A stretch of 64,000 nt of DNA. It comes from Notamacropus eugenii (taxonomy: Eukaryota; Chordata; Mammalia; Diprotodontia; Macropodidae). The notes under the pieces were generated by a model. It was not told where the DNA came from. It saw only the letters and a list, made by a program, of their open reading frames with translations, and did not search any database. Below, piece by piece: positions 21,760-35,340 of the stretch (within the stretch, counting starts at the first letter, position 1; each line of letters starts with the position of its first letter). Where the stretch lies: the NCBI RefSeq assembly GCF_028372415.1, contig NC_092874.1, forward strand, positions 58,193,865-58,257,864, written 5' to 3'. Both the position numbers and the translations under genes were made by a program.

Positions 21760-23010
21760 GATCCCAGTGTCCTCAGGCTTTGTCCTTTATGGAGCGCCTA
21801 CTGTGTGCCAAGCATGTGCGAAAGACAGCCCCGACATCCAGGAGCTCGTAGTTAGTGGATTGGGGGAGACATCACGTAAACTAAGGCGTACGAAGCAAAC
21901 CAAGTACAGGACGAAGCCATCCCCGAACGTTTATTAAACACCTGCTGTGTGTCAGGATCGTCCCTTTGGTGGGGCGGGGTTGCAATCCCAAATAAGCTAT
22001 ATACACTCCAAAGGGGAAATAATTAAAAGAGGGAGGGCGCTAGAATTTAGGGGAGTTGGGGAAGGCTTCCTGTAGAAGGTGAGATTTTATTTGGGATTTA
22101 AAGGAAGCCATGGAAATCAGTAGTCTTAGCAGAGGAAGGACACCAATCTAGGCCTGGGGGGCAGCCAGAGAAAATATAAAGTGTTTCATAAAAGCCAGAT
22201 TAGAGGAAGGAAGATTGAATTTGGGAGTCAGGAATTAGATTGAAAGCTTCTTGGGGTAGGGCAATTTTTTTTTTGGCCTCTTTTTGTATCCCAGTGCCTT
22301 AGTGCAGTACCGGGCACATAGTGATCCATTAATAAATATTGATTGGTTGATTGATTGTGACCTGTGTCAGTTTGACCATGGTTAATCACTTTACCTTGGC
22401 CTGTTTCCTTTTCTGTCAAACAGAGATTCTCTTATTGAGGGAAAGAATTAACATTAAAGAAAGGCTTCTTGCAGAAGGTGGGATTTTAACTGGAGCTTCA
22501 GGAAAGACAAGGCAGAGAAGCAGAAAAAAGAGACCATTCTTGGCATAGGGAGCCAGCCTGTGAAATACAGAGGTTCTGGAAATAATAATACCGAGCATTT
22601 ATATGATGTGCAAAGGTTTACATAACACTTTACAAAAATTATTTCATTTTATCCTCATGATAACCGGAAGCAAGGTAGAGGCTGTTACTACCCTCCTTTT
22701 ACATATGACAGAACTGAGGCACAGAGAGGTTAAATTACTTGCCTGTGATGACATAGGTAAGGAGTGTCTAAAGAAAGATGCAAACTTAGCATTGTTTTAA
22801 GAACTGCCAGGAATTCTGAGTCACTGGATTGTAGAATATGTAGATCTGAGTAAGGTATAAGAAAACTGGAAAGGTAGGATGAGCCTTTTTTATGAAAAGC
22901 TTTAAAAGCCAAAAGGAGGATTTTATATCTCCTCCAGAAGGCCATAGGGAGGTCACTGAAGGGAAGTAACATTGTTAGACCAAGGAAGCACTTTGCAAAC
23001 TTCAAGTGCC
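21760..23010 (-). mobile_element. L2 pieces at the start of STAM intron 1, reverse orientation
   Basis: Three L2 3-prime ends follow each other: GGAGCGCCTACTGTGTGCCA (21791), AAACACCTGCTGTGTGTCAG (21937) and reversed ORF2 text (TTCCTGTAGAAGGTGAG, CTTCTTGCAGAAGGTGGG). A short plus-strand L2 end is at 22240-22345 and a reversed MIR at about 22577-22790. Just upstream, 21625-21750 is a plus-strand L2 end with unusually many CpGs because it lies in the CpG island. Confidence 0.65.
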
Positions 23011-23854
23011 ATAAAAGTGTCGGTTAATTTGTTGCTGTTTTACTGCACAAGAGCTCAAATCTGATAGAGGGCCTTTGGAAGGGATGATAAGAGGAATAAG
23101 GGAGGAGAGCTAGTAGTTTTGGGTTTGAGTCCAAACCTTGGAAGGAAGATAGAAAGACTGCATCTTCTGTGGGAGAGTTTGGTAATCTTGCCTTTCTGAG
23201 GATAGAGACCAAGATCAACAGAAAGGTGCCGGTTTTTGTGTTACTGTGTAGATGGATGTTTCATTGGTAATGATATCTGAGAGTTCTGCCTAGTTCAGCG
23301 AGGTAACTTTCTGGCCTGAGGGAGGTGATTAAGGGACATAGGTGAGAAAGTTTGGAGTCTGGTTTGGGAATGGCTTTGTTAACTGCACTTTGCATGTAAT
23401 TTCTCTGTGAGGGAACAGAAACAGTACTGATATAATGATAGCAACTATATAAGATAGAGTTGGGTATTGGAATACAGAAAATTAGGTGTAACAACTTACA
23501 TCTGTGGTTTGTGGTTTTATGATGAAGCTATACAGTATAAAAATGTTTGATGTTACTATACCCTTTTTACCTCTAGCTTCTAGGTGCTGAATTTTGTTAT
23601 TTTAAGTTCCATATATTCTTCCATAGACAGAAGGTCCTATTTTAGATTTTGAAGTAGTTTTCTATTCATCTTGATTTTAAAGCAGCTACTTGACTATTTT
23701 TAATATTTTCTAGGGGGCTCTGCTTGAGTGCTATCGATATGAGAAAGTTGCATGACCAAAGACCCGAGTTACTAACTGCAGGCTTAATTCTTAATTCTTC
23801 ACAGTTGCCAGTACTTGCCTTTGGTGAAAAGTGCCTTGAAGGCCTTAACTTTGA

Positions 23855-24990
23855 AGAGGTACAGTCAGTCAAAAAACATTTATATCATAGTCCTGGCACC
23901 TTGTTATGCTCTGGAGATAAAAAAGAAAGGAAAAAGTCCATCCCTGTCCTCCTGGAGCTCACCTAATGGGTGAAGACCACACCTGAAAAGAAGCTGAAAA
24001 GCACAGGGGTGGAAGTGGGAGAGGGGCTGGCCTGCTGGCATGGGCTTGGACTGCAGCTGCCCCTTATGAAGAAGATTTGAGTGAAGCTCTCCATTGTCTC
24101 CTTTTCAATCCAAGGAGAGAAGGGGTGTGTACTGAGCAAGTGTCCATTTCTGAGTTGATTGATCTTATACTAGGATGAATTAGTAGGTTGAACATGCCTG
24201 GAGTTGATTGAGTAGTGACAGTGTTGTGGTTGGGCCTGGGCTTTAGAAAGTTCACTATAGAAGTTGAGTAGAGGTAGGTTGGGTAGTTGACTGAGGTGGA
24301 GGCAGATGTGGCCAGGAGATCAACCAACAAAATATTGCAATAGTCTGTGTGGGAAATGATAAAAGTCCTGCCCTAGGGTAGTAGCAGTATTGGAGGAGAG
24401 AAGGGGACCTGTTGGAAATATTGTAGGAAGGTAAAATTGGCAGGCCTTGGCAACAGATTAGATTGAGGGGAAATGGAGGGAGGAGTCAGGAATGATACCA
24501 AGGTTGCTCCTTGCAGGCCTAGGGGAATAGAAGAATGGTGTTCTTCTCAGCAGTAATAGGGAAATTAGGAAGGGTGTGGGGTGGGGTTGAGGAAAAGATA
24601 ATATGTTCAGTTTTGGACACATTGAGTTTAAAATGTCCACTGGACAATCCAATTCTAAATATCTAGTAGGCAGTCTAATAGACATTTCAGAGATGTGAGA
24701 CTGAAGGTCTGGGAGACATAGGGCTAGGTAAGTAGATTTCATCTGCATAGAGATAATGATTGAATCCATTGGAGCTGATAAAATCATCTAGTGAAATGGT
24801 ATGGAGGTAAAAGAAAAGAGGACCTGTGGAAAATCCAGGTTTAGGCATGACCTGAATGAAGATCCAGCAGAGACTGAGAAGGAGCTATCAGATAGGTAGG
24901 AGGAGGAGAACCGGGAGGGAGTAGTGTTATGAAAACCTAGAGAGAAGAGATACCAGGAAGAGGTTGATCTATAGAAATTAAGGAACCCCG
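23855..24990 (-). mobile_element. L2 LINE, reverse orientation
   Basis: The 3-prime end (GTCAGTCAAAAAACATTTAT, CTCCTGGAGCTCACCTAAT) is followed by reversed ORF2: GTTCAGTTTTGGACACATTG (24606) and ATCTGCATAGAGATAATGATTG. A further L2 end lies at about 25085-25165. It covers most of the central part of intron 1. Confidence 0.68.
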
Positions 24991-26264
24991 AGAAGGTCCT
25001 ACAGGGAGAAAGCCTACCTCAGTATCATAAGACCTAGGTTCTGTGACCCCAGGACTAGGAAGTACTTTGTGCTACACCCCACAAACCATGGTCAATCAAC
25101 AAGCATTTATTTAATACTTCTCCTTTGTATAGCACTATTCCAGGTACTGTAGGGTACAACATTTCATTCAAAATACAGTTTCAACTTGTAAAGATTTTGT
25201 AATATGATAAAAGCTTTTCAGGTAAGTGCTAGGTCATTACTATAACATAGCCTGATATATAATAAGGCCCCTTCTTCATAACTGTCAAGAGTTCCAGAGT
25301 CTTTTTTTCTTATTCTCAAAGTGACTATGAGTCTCCATGAAAACTGTTTATAGATTGTGCTGACCCAAAACCCAGTGTCTTCTTCTTAAGGTGAAAAGAC
25401 AGCATAACTACTCTTAGCTATTTATAATTTATAGAAATATTTCTTTACTGTTATGTGATGACTCTAGTTTTATTTTAGTAGATGCAACTTATTAAAGATG
25501 TAAAAGTTCCTTATAAAATGTTTGAATTTATTAAAGTTGTGAAATCATTTTCTGATCACTAACCTTTGGCTTATAGTATTTTCTGGGCCTGTTTTTCATT
25601 TGTTAAGTTTTTGCTATTTTAATCAAAATATCAAAGTATGTTTAGACATATTTTAGAATACATGTCCAAATAGGACTTATTATTTCATAGAAGAGGCTAA
25701 TGAAATACTTGCTAATTAAGCACTAGATTTAGAGCTACACAGATTATACTTATTACAGTTCCTGCTCCACAAAGGTTTATATTCTAAAGCGACGTTAGCA
25801 TTTTCTTCTACTTTGTTTAGTGTTTATTCACAAAATACAAGAAAAGGAAAATATGGAAAGATGACAAAATAGGAAAGATGAAAAAGATCCATCCAGGGCT
25901 CTGAAGTAACAGTTGAAGATGGATTCAAGTGTTATCATATTGCAAAATACTATGGTTTGTAGTGTAGAGTACTGTAGCAATAATGTATGTTTTGAGGAGG
26001 CAACTTGGAATAGTGGATAGAGGACCAGACTACAAGACAGAGAATTGAGTCCAAGTGCTGTCTCTTGGCACATACTAGCCTAGTGACTAGCAGCAAGTCA
26101 CTTGGTCTCTGTGTCAGGCAACTCTCTAATACTCTAAATTGTGAAACAGTTGCTTTTGTTCTTCTAGTTTGCTAGTGGGGATTTCCTGAGAGTTCCCTGT
26201 AGTGATGAAGTCACAGGCCAAGAAAGAATTTTGTTTTTGGTTATAGGGACTGCCTTTTTTCCCC

Positions 26265-28190
26265 TTTATTCCTCAAGAAAGAAAATTGTATCCAATTTAA
26301 CAAATATTTATCAAATATTTATTATGTCTTATAAACATCACTTGCCCTCAAGGAGCTTACATGCTATTGGGGAGAAACAACAGGCACTGGGAAAATTACA
26401 TACATATGTGTGTACAAGGTTTTTTTGGGGAGGGCAATAGCAGCTGTAGAAATGAAATTGGCCTCATATAGAAGGTAGCACTTGAGCTGAATTTTGAAGG
26501 AAGCTACAAATTCTCTGAGATCTGAGGAGAGAGCAGAGATGTTACATCATGTCTGGGGGGCAGCAGAAAGGTTAGTGTGGCTGTGTTGTGGAGTGCATAT
26601 AGGACAGGAATGTGGAACCAGTTTGAAAGGGCCTTCAGAGCAAGGTTAAAGTGCTTATATTTTATCCTGGAAGCAGGTGGGAATTGATGCAGCTTCTTTA
26701 GCATGAGGTTGACCTGTGAATGAATACCATTTTGGCAGCTAAATGGCTGTAAAGGGGAGACTAGAAACTGAGAGATAAAATAATCACTCAACAACAATAG
26801 CTAGCATTGGTAATAGTATTTTAAGGTTTGTACCTACCGTGTGCCTGGTACTTTAGATGTAAGTACAAAGGATGAAATCATCATAATTTGAAAGGGATTA
26901 CAGTCTAATGGGGGAGAAAGGAACTACAGTTATAAATGCAAGTAACAAATATAAAGTAAACGTACACAAAGTAGTTAAATACAGTACAAGATAGTTTGGG
27001 AATTGGAGGGGTCAGGAAAGGCTTCATGCTGAAGGTGGTGCTTGACCCATTTCTTAAAGGAGGAGGGGGATTCCAAAAGAGTGAGGTGAGGAGGGAATAC
27101 ATAGGTTTGTGGCCAGCCAGATCAAAGATAAGGACCTGGAAGATAGAGTATTGGGTGCGAGAAGGCCAGTTTGGATGGATTGCAGTTTGAGAGATGAAAT
27201 GGAGGGGCTGGGAAGATAGTTGGGGGAAATTCTTTAGGGCTTTAAAAGGATGTCCAAGAGAGGAGTTTATTTTTTATTCAGTAGAGAAAAGAAAGCCACT
27301 GATGGTGATTGAGTAGGGTAATCACATGGTCAGATCTGCATTTAAGTGTGTGTTTGTCCTTTGTTGCCGAAGAAGCCATCAGAGAAATAATGACATGACT
27401 TGCACCTGACTTTGAGTAAGGGAGGGCTGTGCAGGTCACCAGCCTCACTTCTCCGGAGCCATCTGAATCCAGTGACCAGATATTCATCAGGATGACTGGA
27501 AATGACCCAGGATGAGGCAGTTGAGGTTAAGTGACTTGCCCAAAGTCACACAGTGAGTCAGTGTCAAGTGTCTGAGGTCACATTTGAACTCAGGTCTTCT
27601 TGACTCCTGCATTGGCGCTCTATCCACTGCACCACCTAGTTGCCCCGCATTTAAGTAATTTTACTTTGGCAGCAGTATGTACAGTGGGCTAGAGTGAAGA
27701 GATTTGAGGCAGGGAGACTGGTTGGGAGATCATTATTGTACAATAGGAGAGAAAGGAATGAAAATCTAAACTAAGGTGGTGGCTTTTAGAAATATATATA
27801 TATTTATTTTTTTAGTTCTCAACATTCACTTCCACAAGAATTTGAATTCAAAAGTTTCTCCTCATCTCCCCCCACCCCTACCCTAGGATGCTGGTAGCTT
27901 TAAGACTAGAGAGAAAGGATTGTATTGGAGAGATAAAGTAAAAGTAGAAAAAGGAAGATTTGGCAATTGATTGAATTTGTAGGGTGAGGGAGAGTTACAA
28001 GTTGAAGATAATGCTCAGGTTGCAAACATGGGATATGTGATACCTTTGAAAGAAATCCACAAGTTTGGAAGTGGGCAGTGTTTTGGGGAAAGATGAGTTC
28101 AGCTTTTGATATAAGTTTAGATGTTCTTCAGGAAATCAGTTTGAAATGTCCAGTTGATGATATGGGACTGAAGCTCAGGAGAGACTAGGG
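26265..28190 (-). mobile_element. L2 LINE, reverse orientation, with SINE inserted
   Basis: 3-prime end text (TATTTATTATGTCTTATAA, CTTGCCCTCAAGGAGCTTAC) is followed by reversed L2 ORF2 text (GGAAGCAGGTGGGAATTG, GTAATCACATGGTCAGATCTG). A second 3-prime end begins near 26850, so at least two copies are joined. The SINE at 27348-27646 sits in the second. A MIR-like bit lies near 26800-26850. Confidence 0.68.
27348..27646 (-). mobile_element. tRNA-derived SINE with RTE-type tail, full length
   Basis: On the minus strand it starts GGGCAACTAGGTGGTGCAGT, carries a tRNA-like head with GACTCAAGAAGACC and GTGTGACTTTGGGC blocks, and ends in an RTE-like tail. A perfect 10-bp duplication GCATTTAAGT flanks it (27338-27347, 27647-27656). 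It splits an L2 in the same orientation. The family is marsupial (MAR1/WSINE-like; exact name uncertain). Confidence 0.85.
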
Positions 28191-30466
28191 CTAAAAAAAA
28201 AAAAAAAGGTACATTATTATATATATTGATATTTGCATCTGTTTTTCTATCTATAAAGGAAGAGATAGAAAGGGGAGGGAAAGGAAGGTGTGTGTGTGTG
28301 AGAGAGAGAGAGAAGAGCTTGAGAAGGTTTGGAATAATTTATTTGAAGAGTGAGATAGGGAATAATTTATTAAGGAATAAAATTCCTTGCTACAATGAGT
28401 GCTGAGTTGGGGTTGGGAATGATGGAAACAGGTAAGGTCTACTGGGAGTCAGTGGAAGAGAATCACCAAAGCCAATAAATCCTGATGAGTTTTTATAGGG
28501 TTTTTATCTGGGTCAAATAGAACCAGACATTTGGTGGCAAGGAGCAGGAACCATGGACCTGGCATACAAGTCAGAGATCTGAGACTGGTGCTGATTCATG
28601 CTGATTCACATGGCGAGGGGAGGGAAGAGGGCAGGGGAAAGCCTGTTGCTTTTTAGATTCCCCTAAAAAGAGCTTTCAATAGGTCTTACTCTGATAAGAT
28701 GACTTAGGTATTTGGGATTTCCTAGGTTTACCTTTACCGAGGTCCTTCCAGGAGAGTTTAGGCTAGATAACCGCTAATGAACTGGCTGTCTCAGAATCTA
28801 TGACCTTATTATTCTCTGAACCAGGTTTTCCAAATACATTACATGCATATATCCAGGGGCATGAGAAACTTGTCAAAAGGGATACAGGGAATATTTGGCA
28901 AATATTTTATTACTCTAGTGAAATGTTTCCATAAAGTGCCTGTTGTGTGCCAGGTGTGTTGTTAAGTGCCTACTACTCAAAAGTAGTAGTGTAAGTGAAA
29001 ACTCATGACTTCTCTGTGAATCAGGATTTGCTGATACTATACAAAGAATTAAATTTATTGAATTGACAAGAAACAGAATGAAGGATCTCATTCATTAATT
29101 TATTTGACTTTGTTTTGATAAACATTTAGCAACTATATGTTACTAAAATGTTATGTATTGAAGTTTTTTTAATTGGAAGTTATTATTTTTATTTTGTTTC
29201 TGATGTGAATGTGCATCGTAAACTCTAGAATTTATTTCCTTTCATTTTAAATAGGGAATACAGGGAAGGTCTACCGAAAGCCAAGTCAGAAAAAAAGTTG
29301 GGATGAGCAGTTAATGAGCAGTCAGTTAATGGAATATTTATTAAATACCTGCCATGTGCAAGTTACTCTTGTGTTTTTGACATATTCAACACATTTATTA
29401 AGTTCCTGTTATGTGTATCTGTCTTTATTGAGTATATGGAGTTCATAATCTTTTACATTGACAAAGAATGCTTCTTGAAATTAAGGAATAAATTCAGTTT
29501 TGTGTGGGATACAGGTTTTTTTTTTTCCCTTGATAGGAATGTATCTCTGAAATAGCACCATAACCTAATGGGAGAATGTAATTTTACATACAAATTTTCA
29601 TCTACACAGAGATCATTTGATATATAAAATTAGGTATGTTGTGTATACTTTTATATATGTGAAATAGTCAGGAATTGGAAAAAAAATGAAGAATTACTAG
29701 GCTATTTAGAGTAATTGAAAACATTTCCACTTATCTAGGAACTTTTAATTGAGGATGTTGCTTTTAAACAATTTGAAGGTAGATTTTTGTGGAAAGAAAA
29801 GGCTCAGCATTAGAATGGTTGGAAGTATCTCAGAGAATGGTGATCCTTTGTCATCTTTGTATCCTTAGTTTAGCACGGTTTTTCCATGTAGATGTGAATT
29901 GAATAAATGACAGGTTAATTTGGTTGAAGTGGCGTGTACCACCCCAGAGATTACCTAAATAGCAAGAGTATTTAGGTAAGAAGGTATATTAAAAGCTATG
30001 AAAATTTGAAAGTAGAGTAAATTGAGAGTTGCTGAAAGGGTCTAAAAAAATCAAAGTGATATGATCAAAATAATTGAGGTAGAGGGTAGTTAGAAGGCTA
30101 TTATAGTTATGTAGGTACTAGATAGGGCTTATATTTGAAAGTGAGCTTGGTAATATTACAAGGAATCAGTTTGGTTGTAGAATGGATTTATGAAGCGAAG
30201 GGAACGGTAGACTCACATGCCTCTGAGGCTGCAAGATGGGGAATTAGGAATATTGTGACTATTGAAAAATGAGCAAATCAAAGAGGAGAGGGATCTGGTG
30301 GAAAAAGAATGAAGATTACTCTGACGTCAGCACTGAATGTGAAGAGAGGAATAGAATTTTTAGTTCTTAAGCTGATAAAGTTGTAATGAAAAAAGTCTCA
30401 AGTTTTGTTGATAAAATAGAGCACAGCCAGATACAGTATTCTGAAATTAAATTACATGTGACATAA

Positions 30467-32330
30467 TGAGGTGGCCTTCCTCCTTGCTGAGGCAAAATCC
30501 TCTCCATGAACAAGTGATCCCATCCCATTCCATTCCTCGTCTACAGCACATTGTGCCCTCCCACATCTCCATTCTGTCACATATCTTCATTCTCTCCCTT
30601 TCTATTGGCTGTTTTCCTATTGCACCTTCATTTCCCCTAGTTTCAAAAAACCCTCACTTGACCCATCCCTCTATACTAATCTATATGTCCTTTTACTCTC
30701 TTACAGTCTGGCTTCCAGCCTCATCGTTCTATCAAAACTATTCTCTTCAAAGTTCTTAACAATCTCTTAATTGCCAAATCTAATGGCCTTTTCTCAATCC
30801 TCATCCTTCTTGATGTGTCTAAAGCCTTTGGCATTGACAATCATTTCCTCTCCGTGATATTCTCTTCTCTCTAGGTTTTCTTTACGCTGCCCTTACTTGG
30901 TTCATCTGCTTGTCTGATCATTCCATCTCACTCTCTCCTTTGCTAGATCTTCATCCAGTCATGCCTGATAAGCCTGAGTTTTTCACAGGACTTTCTCCTG
31001 GGCTCTCTTCTCTTCATTTGTACTGTTTCACTCGTTCATCTCATCAGCTCCCATATTATCTCTGTGCTTATGATGCACAAATCTACTTATCCAGCCCTAA
31101 TCTCTCTGCTGACCTCTAGTCTACTGCCTATTAGACATTTTGAACTGGATTGCCCTTTAGACATCTTAAAAATCAGTTTATCCAAATTTATCCAACTTAT
31201 CCAAATCTGAACCTATTACTTTCTTTCCAAACCCTCCCCTCTTCCAAAATTCCCTGTCACTGCTGAAAGGACTGTCATCCTTCCAAGGGGCAACCTAGAT
31301 GTCATTCTTGACTCTTCACTGTCTCCTACACAATTCCCCCTCAATCTCTCACCCCTGCCCCAGTACAGTCTATTACCAAGGTGTCAGTTTTACCTTCCCA
31401 AGATCTCTGCCACCACCTTGGAGCAGGTCTTCAACTTTTCCTTCCTGGACTATTGCAGTAGCCTGCTGGTTGGTCTCCCTGCCAAGGTCTCTCCCTAACC
31501 CCAGGCCATCCTGCACTCAACTATCAAAGTGATCTTCCCAGAACACAGATCTGACTGTGTTGTTGTTTGTGGTTGTTTTGTCTGATTGTTCTGTGATGCA
31601 GTGGGCCCTAGCACATCTTGACAGATACTGGAGTGGCTTGCCGTTTCCTTCTCCAGTGCCTGATTATAATTTCTGCCCTCAATAAATCCTAGTGGCTCTG
31701 ACTAGTTGGATCAAATATAAGGCCCTCAGTTTGGCATTCAAAGCCCTTTGGAACTCCCTCCACCCCAACCTTCTTATTTTTTATCCCTCCCAAGCAATTC
31801 TGCAGCACATGATGCTGGTTGTTCCAACAAAACATTTCACCTTCTGGCTTCAGTTTTTTTATCGTATTTTTGATTGTAATGCCCTCATCTCTTAATTCCT
31901 GGCTTCCTTATTCTCAGCTAAAATCTCACCTTCTACAAGATGGCTTTCTTGATTCCCCTTTATATTAGTGCCTTCCCTCTGTTTGTTATCTCGTTTATTG
32001 TGTATGTAGCTTATTTATATGGTTGTTTTTATATTACCTCCCCGTTAGACTGTGAGCTCCTTGAGAGTACCCAGGAGTGGGGAACCTACAGCCTCTAAGC
32101 CATATGTGTCCTTGTAGGTCCTCAAGTGTGGCCCTTTGACTGAATCCAAACTTCATTAAACAAATCCCCTTAGTAAGAGAATTTGTTACGTAAAGCTAAT
32201 GGACTCAGTCAAAAAGCTGTGCCCAGGGATCCCTGGGGTAGACTATCTTTTAGCCTTTCTCTGTATCCTTAGTCACTTAGTACATAGTAGGCACTTAATA
32301 AATGTTTATTGACTGACTCACTTTAACTTT
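30467..32330 (+). mobile_element. L2 LINE with reverse-transcriptase remnants, plus orientation
   Basis: Translation around 30960-31110 gives LSPGLSSLHLYCFT and LCAYDAQIYLSSPNLSADL, clearly the L2 YADDTQIYLS catalytic block with Ala-Tyr-Asp in place of YADD. Downstream are further L2 C-terminal pieces, the HHLGAGLQLF region, and the L2 3-prime end TACATAGTAGGCACTTAATA. It is interrupted by a reversed tRNA-SINE piece (about 31560-31690) and the hAT MITE at 32072. Many stops and frame changes; dead. Confidence 0.78.
32072..32235. mobile_element. Second copy of the hairpin hAT MITE, inserted in an L2
   Basis: It starts CAGGAGTGGGGAACCT and shares the CTCAAGTGTGGCCCTTTGACTG block and its inverted partner with the copy at 3603-3789. 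The right end is degraded. It interrupts the L2 3-prime end: GTGAGCTCCTTGAGAG lies before it and the L2 TACATAGTAGGCACTTAATA tail after it. So this MITE moved after that L2 was in place. Confidence 0.72.
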
Positions 32331-32606
32331 TATTTATTGCTGCTATTAAACATATTTGAAACACAGAAGGAGGCAAAATTATATTCGACAGTAAATTGTG
32401 GGCTTTTTACTATTTTATTTAAATAGATGAGGATTTCTAATTAGTTCTTAATTTAATGAAGATAAGTCAACTAGTGTTGACTATTCCTTTTCGGTAGTGA
32501 TATTTTTAAAATGTGCTTTATGTATTCAACATACTATATTCTAGCAACTTGGTTACAAAGCATTAATTACTAATATATTTATTCTATACTATTTTCAAAT
32601 CAACAG

Positions 32607-32691
32607 AGAAAGCAACCAGTGAGATGAATACTGCTGAAGACTGGGGTCTTATCTTGGATATTTGTGATAAAGTAGGCCAGTCTCGTACTGG
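32607..32691 (+). CDS. STAM: STAM coding exon 2 (VHS domain, residues 14-41)
   Basis: Encodes [20 protein letters not shown] then DKVGQSRTG. It follows an AACAG acceptor and ends before GTAAGT, with a split glycine codon (GG|G). The W-G-LILDICD block is the conserved start of VHS helix 2. It lies 11.2 kb from exon 1, so intron 1 is long. Confidence 0.95.
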
Positions 32692-33424
32692 GTAAGTGTA
32701 AACTTTCTGAGGATTTTCATTCATTTTCCTTCCTACTTAAATATGATTAGGTGCTGTAATATAAATAGATTAGATACTGTAATTCAATCTTCAAAACATC
32801 TACTAGGAATTTTTAAAATGTCTACCAGAAGACTAAAGGACTCTGATTCTGATCTTTATAAGGGATACCTTTCACCTTGCTTTGCATGGCACTATGGTTG
32901 TTTTTTAGTGAATAATATTTATTGATGATAAGAACACTGAACTGAATGTACAAAGAGGTAATTTTTTTTAGCAAGCATTACTTTCTGGATTTGCAAATTA
33001 ATGTAATCATTTTGTTAATTCTTTCTCCCCTCACTCCCCCAAATAATACTGTCACCATTTACTAACTGGATTTATCAACATTTGTCTCAGAATAAAATGA
33101 GCTATTCCTTTGTTTTGTTTTGACTTTGCAGAACCATGAAGACAAGGAAAAATAATTGCTAATATATTGGATTCATAGACTTTATCTTTATCCTTTTTTG
33201 ATTAATCTTTATTACTAATAGAGTTTACCATTCTAATTTGTGTATGTTTTTCCTTTTCAAATCCCATACTGGTCATCATCATAATCAACATAGTTTTTAT
33301 AGTGTTCCCTGCCCTGAATAAGCTTTCAGTCTGACTGGCATGATAAGTCATAGGTCATAGAATTTAATGGAGTTGTGATTTCATTTTGGATGGATTTGTG
33401 ATTGCATTTTTCAACAACACAGTA

Positions 33425-34185
33425 CAGTTTAGTTCAGTTTGAAAAGTATTTATTCAGTACTTGTGAGGTGCCAGATACTGTGCACTGGGGATACTTGAAA
33501 GACAAAAATGAAACAGTCCCTGTGGTCCAAGAGCTCATTACAATCTACTGGGAATGGGGGAAACCACACTGTATGGAAAGAAATAAACAGAAGCTCATAG
33601 AAGAGGTATGAACACTAATAACTATGGAAATTGGAATGGGATTTTTCGTGGTGGTGTTTGAGTTTATTTTTCAAGGGAGCTAGAGATATCAAGAAGCAGA
33701 GGTGAGCCAGGAGGCATTCCAAGCTAGGGGAGACTATGCAGGAAAGATGAGAGATGTCATCTCATGTGTAAGGATCACAAAGTAGGCCATTTTGACTGAG
33801 AATATGCATGAAGGCAGTAAGGTAAAAAAAATCAGTCTTAAAAGATAGATTAGAACCAGATGATAGGGATTTTAATTGTCAAACAGGAAAACTTGTATTT
33901 TTTTCAAAGCCATTTAGTTTTTAAAGCCATTGAGTATTGGGTTAACCAGGAAGGTGACAGGATCAGACCTTTGCTTTAAGAATATTTATTTTGACAGCTG
34001 TGTGGAGGATGGATTGGTGAAGGGACAGAATTGAGGCAAGTAGACCAAGTAGGAGGCTATTTTATTCATTTAAGTGAGAGGAGATGAGGGCCTAAACTAG
34101 TGTGGTGGATATGTGAATGGAGAGAAGAGGATGGGTGAAAGAGAAGTTGTGGAGGTAGAATTGATAAGACTTGCCATGTGAGGTT
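33425..34185 (-). mobile_element. L2 LINE fragment, reverse orientation, STAM intron 2
   Basis: Starts with the reversed 3-prime end (GAGGTGCCAGATACTGTGCA, GGTCCAAGAGCTCATTACAA). It continues into reversed ORF2 text such as GACAGCTGTGTGGAGGATGG and GAGATGAGGGCCTAAACTAG. Confidence 0.68.
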
Positions 34186-34314
34186 TGAAACCTCTACCTA
34201 CTTTCTTATCCTGAATGTCACTTGTTCCATGTGTTTTCGTAAATCTGCAGACAGTGCCACTGGTATTCTGAGAAACTTTTTCTAGATCAGAATGTCTTAG
34301 CTTTTCTTTTTTTT

Positions 34315-34420
34315 TTTTTTTCTGTCTTAGATGTTTTTAACAGTCTGGTAAAGCCTATGAGTTCCTTCCCAGAATAATGTTTTTAAGCAATTGAATGCCA
34401 GATTTCAATTAGAGGATAGT
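34315..34420 (+). mobile_element. hAT-Charlie-like fragment
   Basis: The text AACAGTCTGGTAAAGCCTATG followed by CAGAATAATGTTTTTAAG resembles the common mammalian hAT repeat whose consensus reads GGCAGTCTGGTGAAGCCTATGGACCCC. A second fragment of the same type is at 42915-43035. Boundaries are approximate. Confidence 0.5.
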
Positions 34421-35340
34421 GAAAATAAAGAGAGAATTTTTTTGCCATCAAAGTTCTTGTATATTCTGAAATCTTTCCATGGCACCTTAAAGATCCATTC
34501 CCTCATCTGTATGTTTTTATATGTTGCAAGAATACCAGTAGGGCAAACAGGTTTATTCATTAATTATCTCCCCTCATTCTGTGTGATCAGTCTACTTCTA
34601 TTTCTGGTCATACAGCTTTCTGATAAATTTTGCTTGCACCTCTCCTCTGCCCTTTTGGTGACCTTCGATTTTTAATTCTTGGGAGACTGTTGCTAGTAGA
34701 ATATTACCAAGAGAATATTAATTTTTTTTTAAATGGGCTTCTGTTTGAGAGTAGAACTTGGGATCCTTAAAACTCCATACAGTTCTTCAATGCAAATACA
34801 TTCTCCCTACCTCATGCTGACTTCCCCACCTTATTCATTATCCATCTAAAGTGCCTGTCCAGTATATTTGTCCTGATATCAGGTTTATAGGTTGTCCATT
34901 CCACCAAATATCCTAATCAGGAAAATAGGCATTCTTTGTTCCTCTAATTTTTCCTTGCATGGACTCATTTGTCAGATTCTGGATCTTATTTAGATCTGCA
35001 GTGTTCTGTAACTTGATGCAATTAACACAGTGACATCCATAAATAGGAGCATCTGGAGGACTTCTCATCATCTATGTGGAATCTCTCTCTTCCATTTGGA
35101 CTCTAAGCCTGAACATGCTCCTCTTCAGCTGTGGATGCTTTGTGATAAGCATGTGTTTCCCTGCTTAATTTGATATTAATGATCAGAGCATTGTTGAACA
35201 GTGTGTTCTTTGTTGTAACATCATTCAAAGAATGATAGAAAGGGAGACACCATTTTGGTGGACATCCTTGGGTGGTGGACATCCCTTTTAGGACATCCTT
35301 TATTGGATCAGATGCTTTTTTTGTAGTTGGTAAATAATAA

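Noticed and set aside
30466-31119. Frames of 97 and 69 codons that look protein-like
   Set aside because: They are decayed L2 reverse-transcriptase pieces, shown by the DAQIYLSSPNLS block and the L2 3-prime end downstream.
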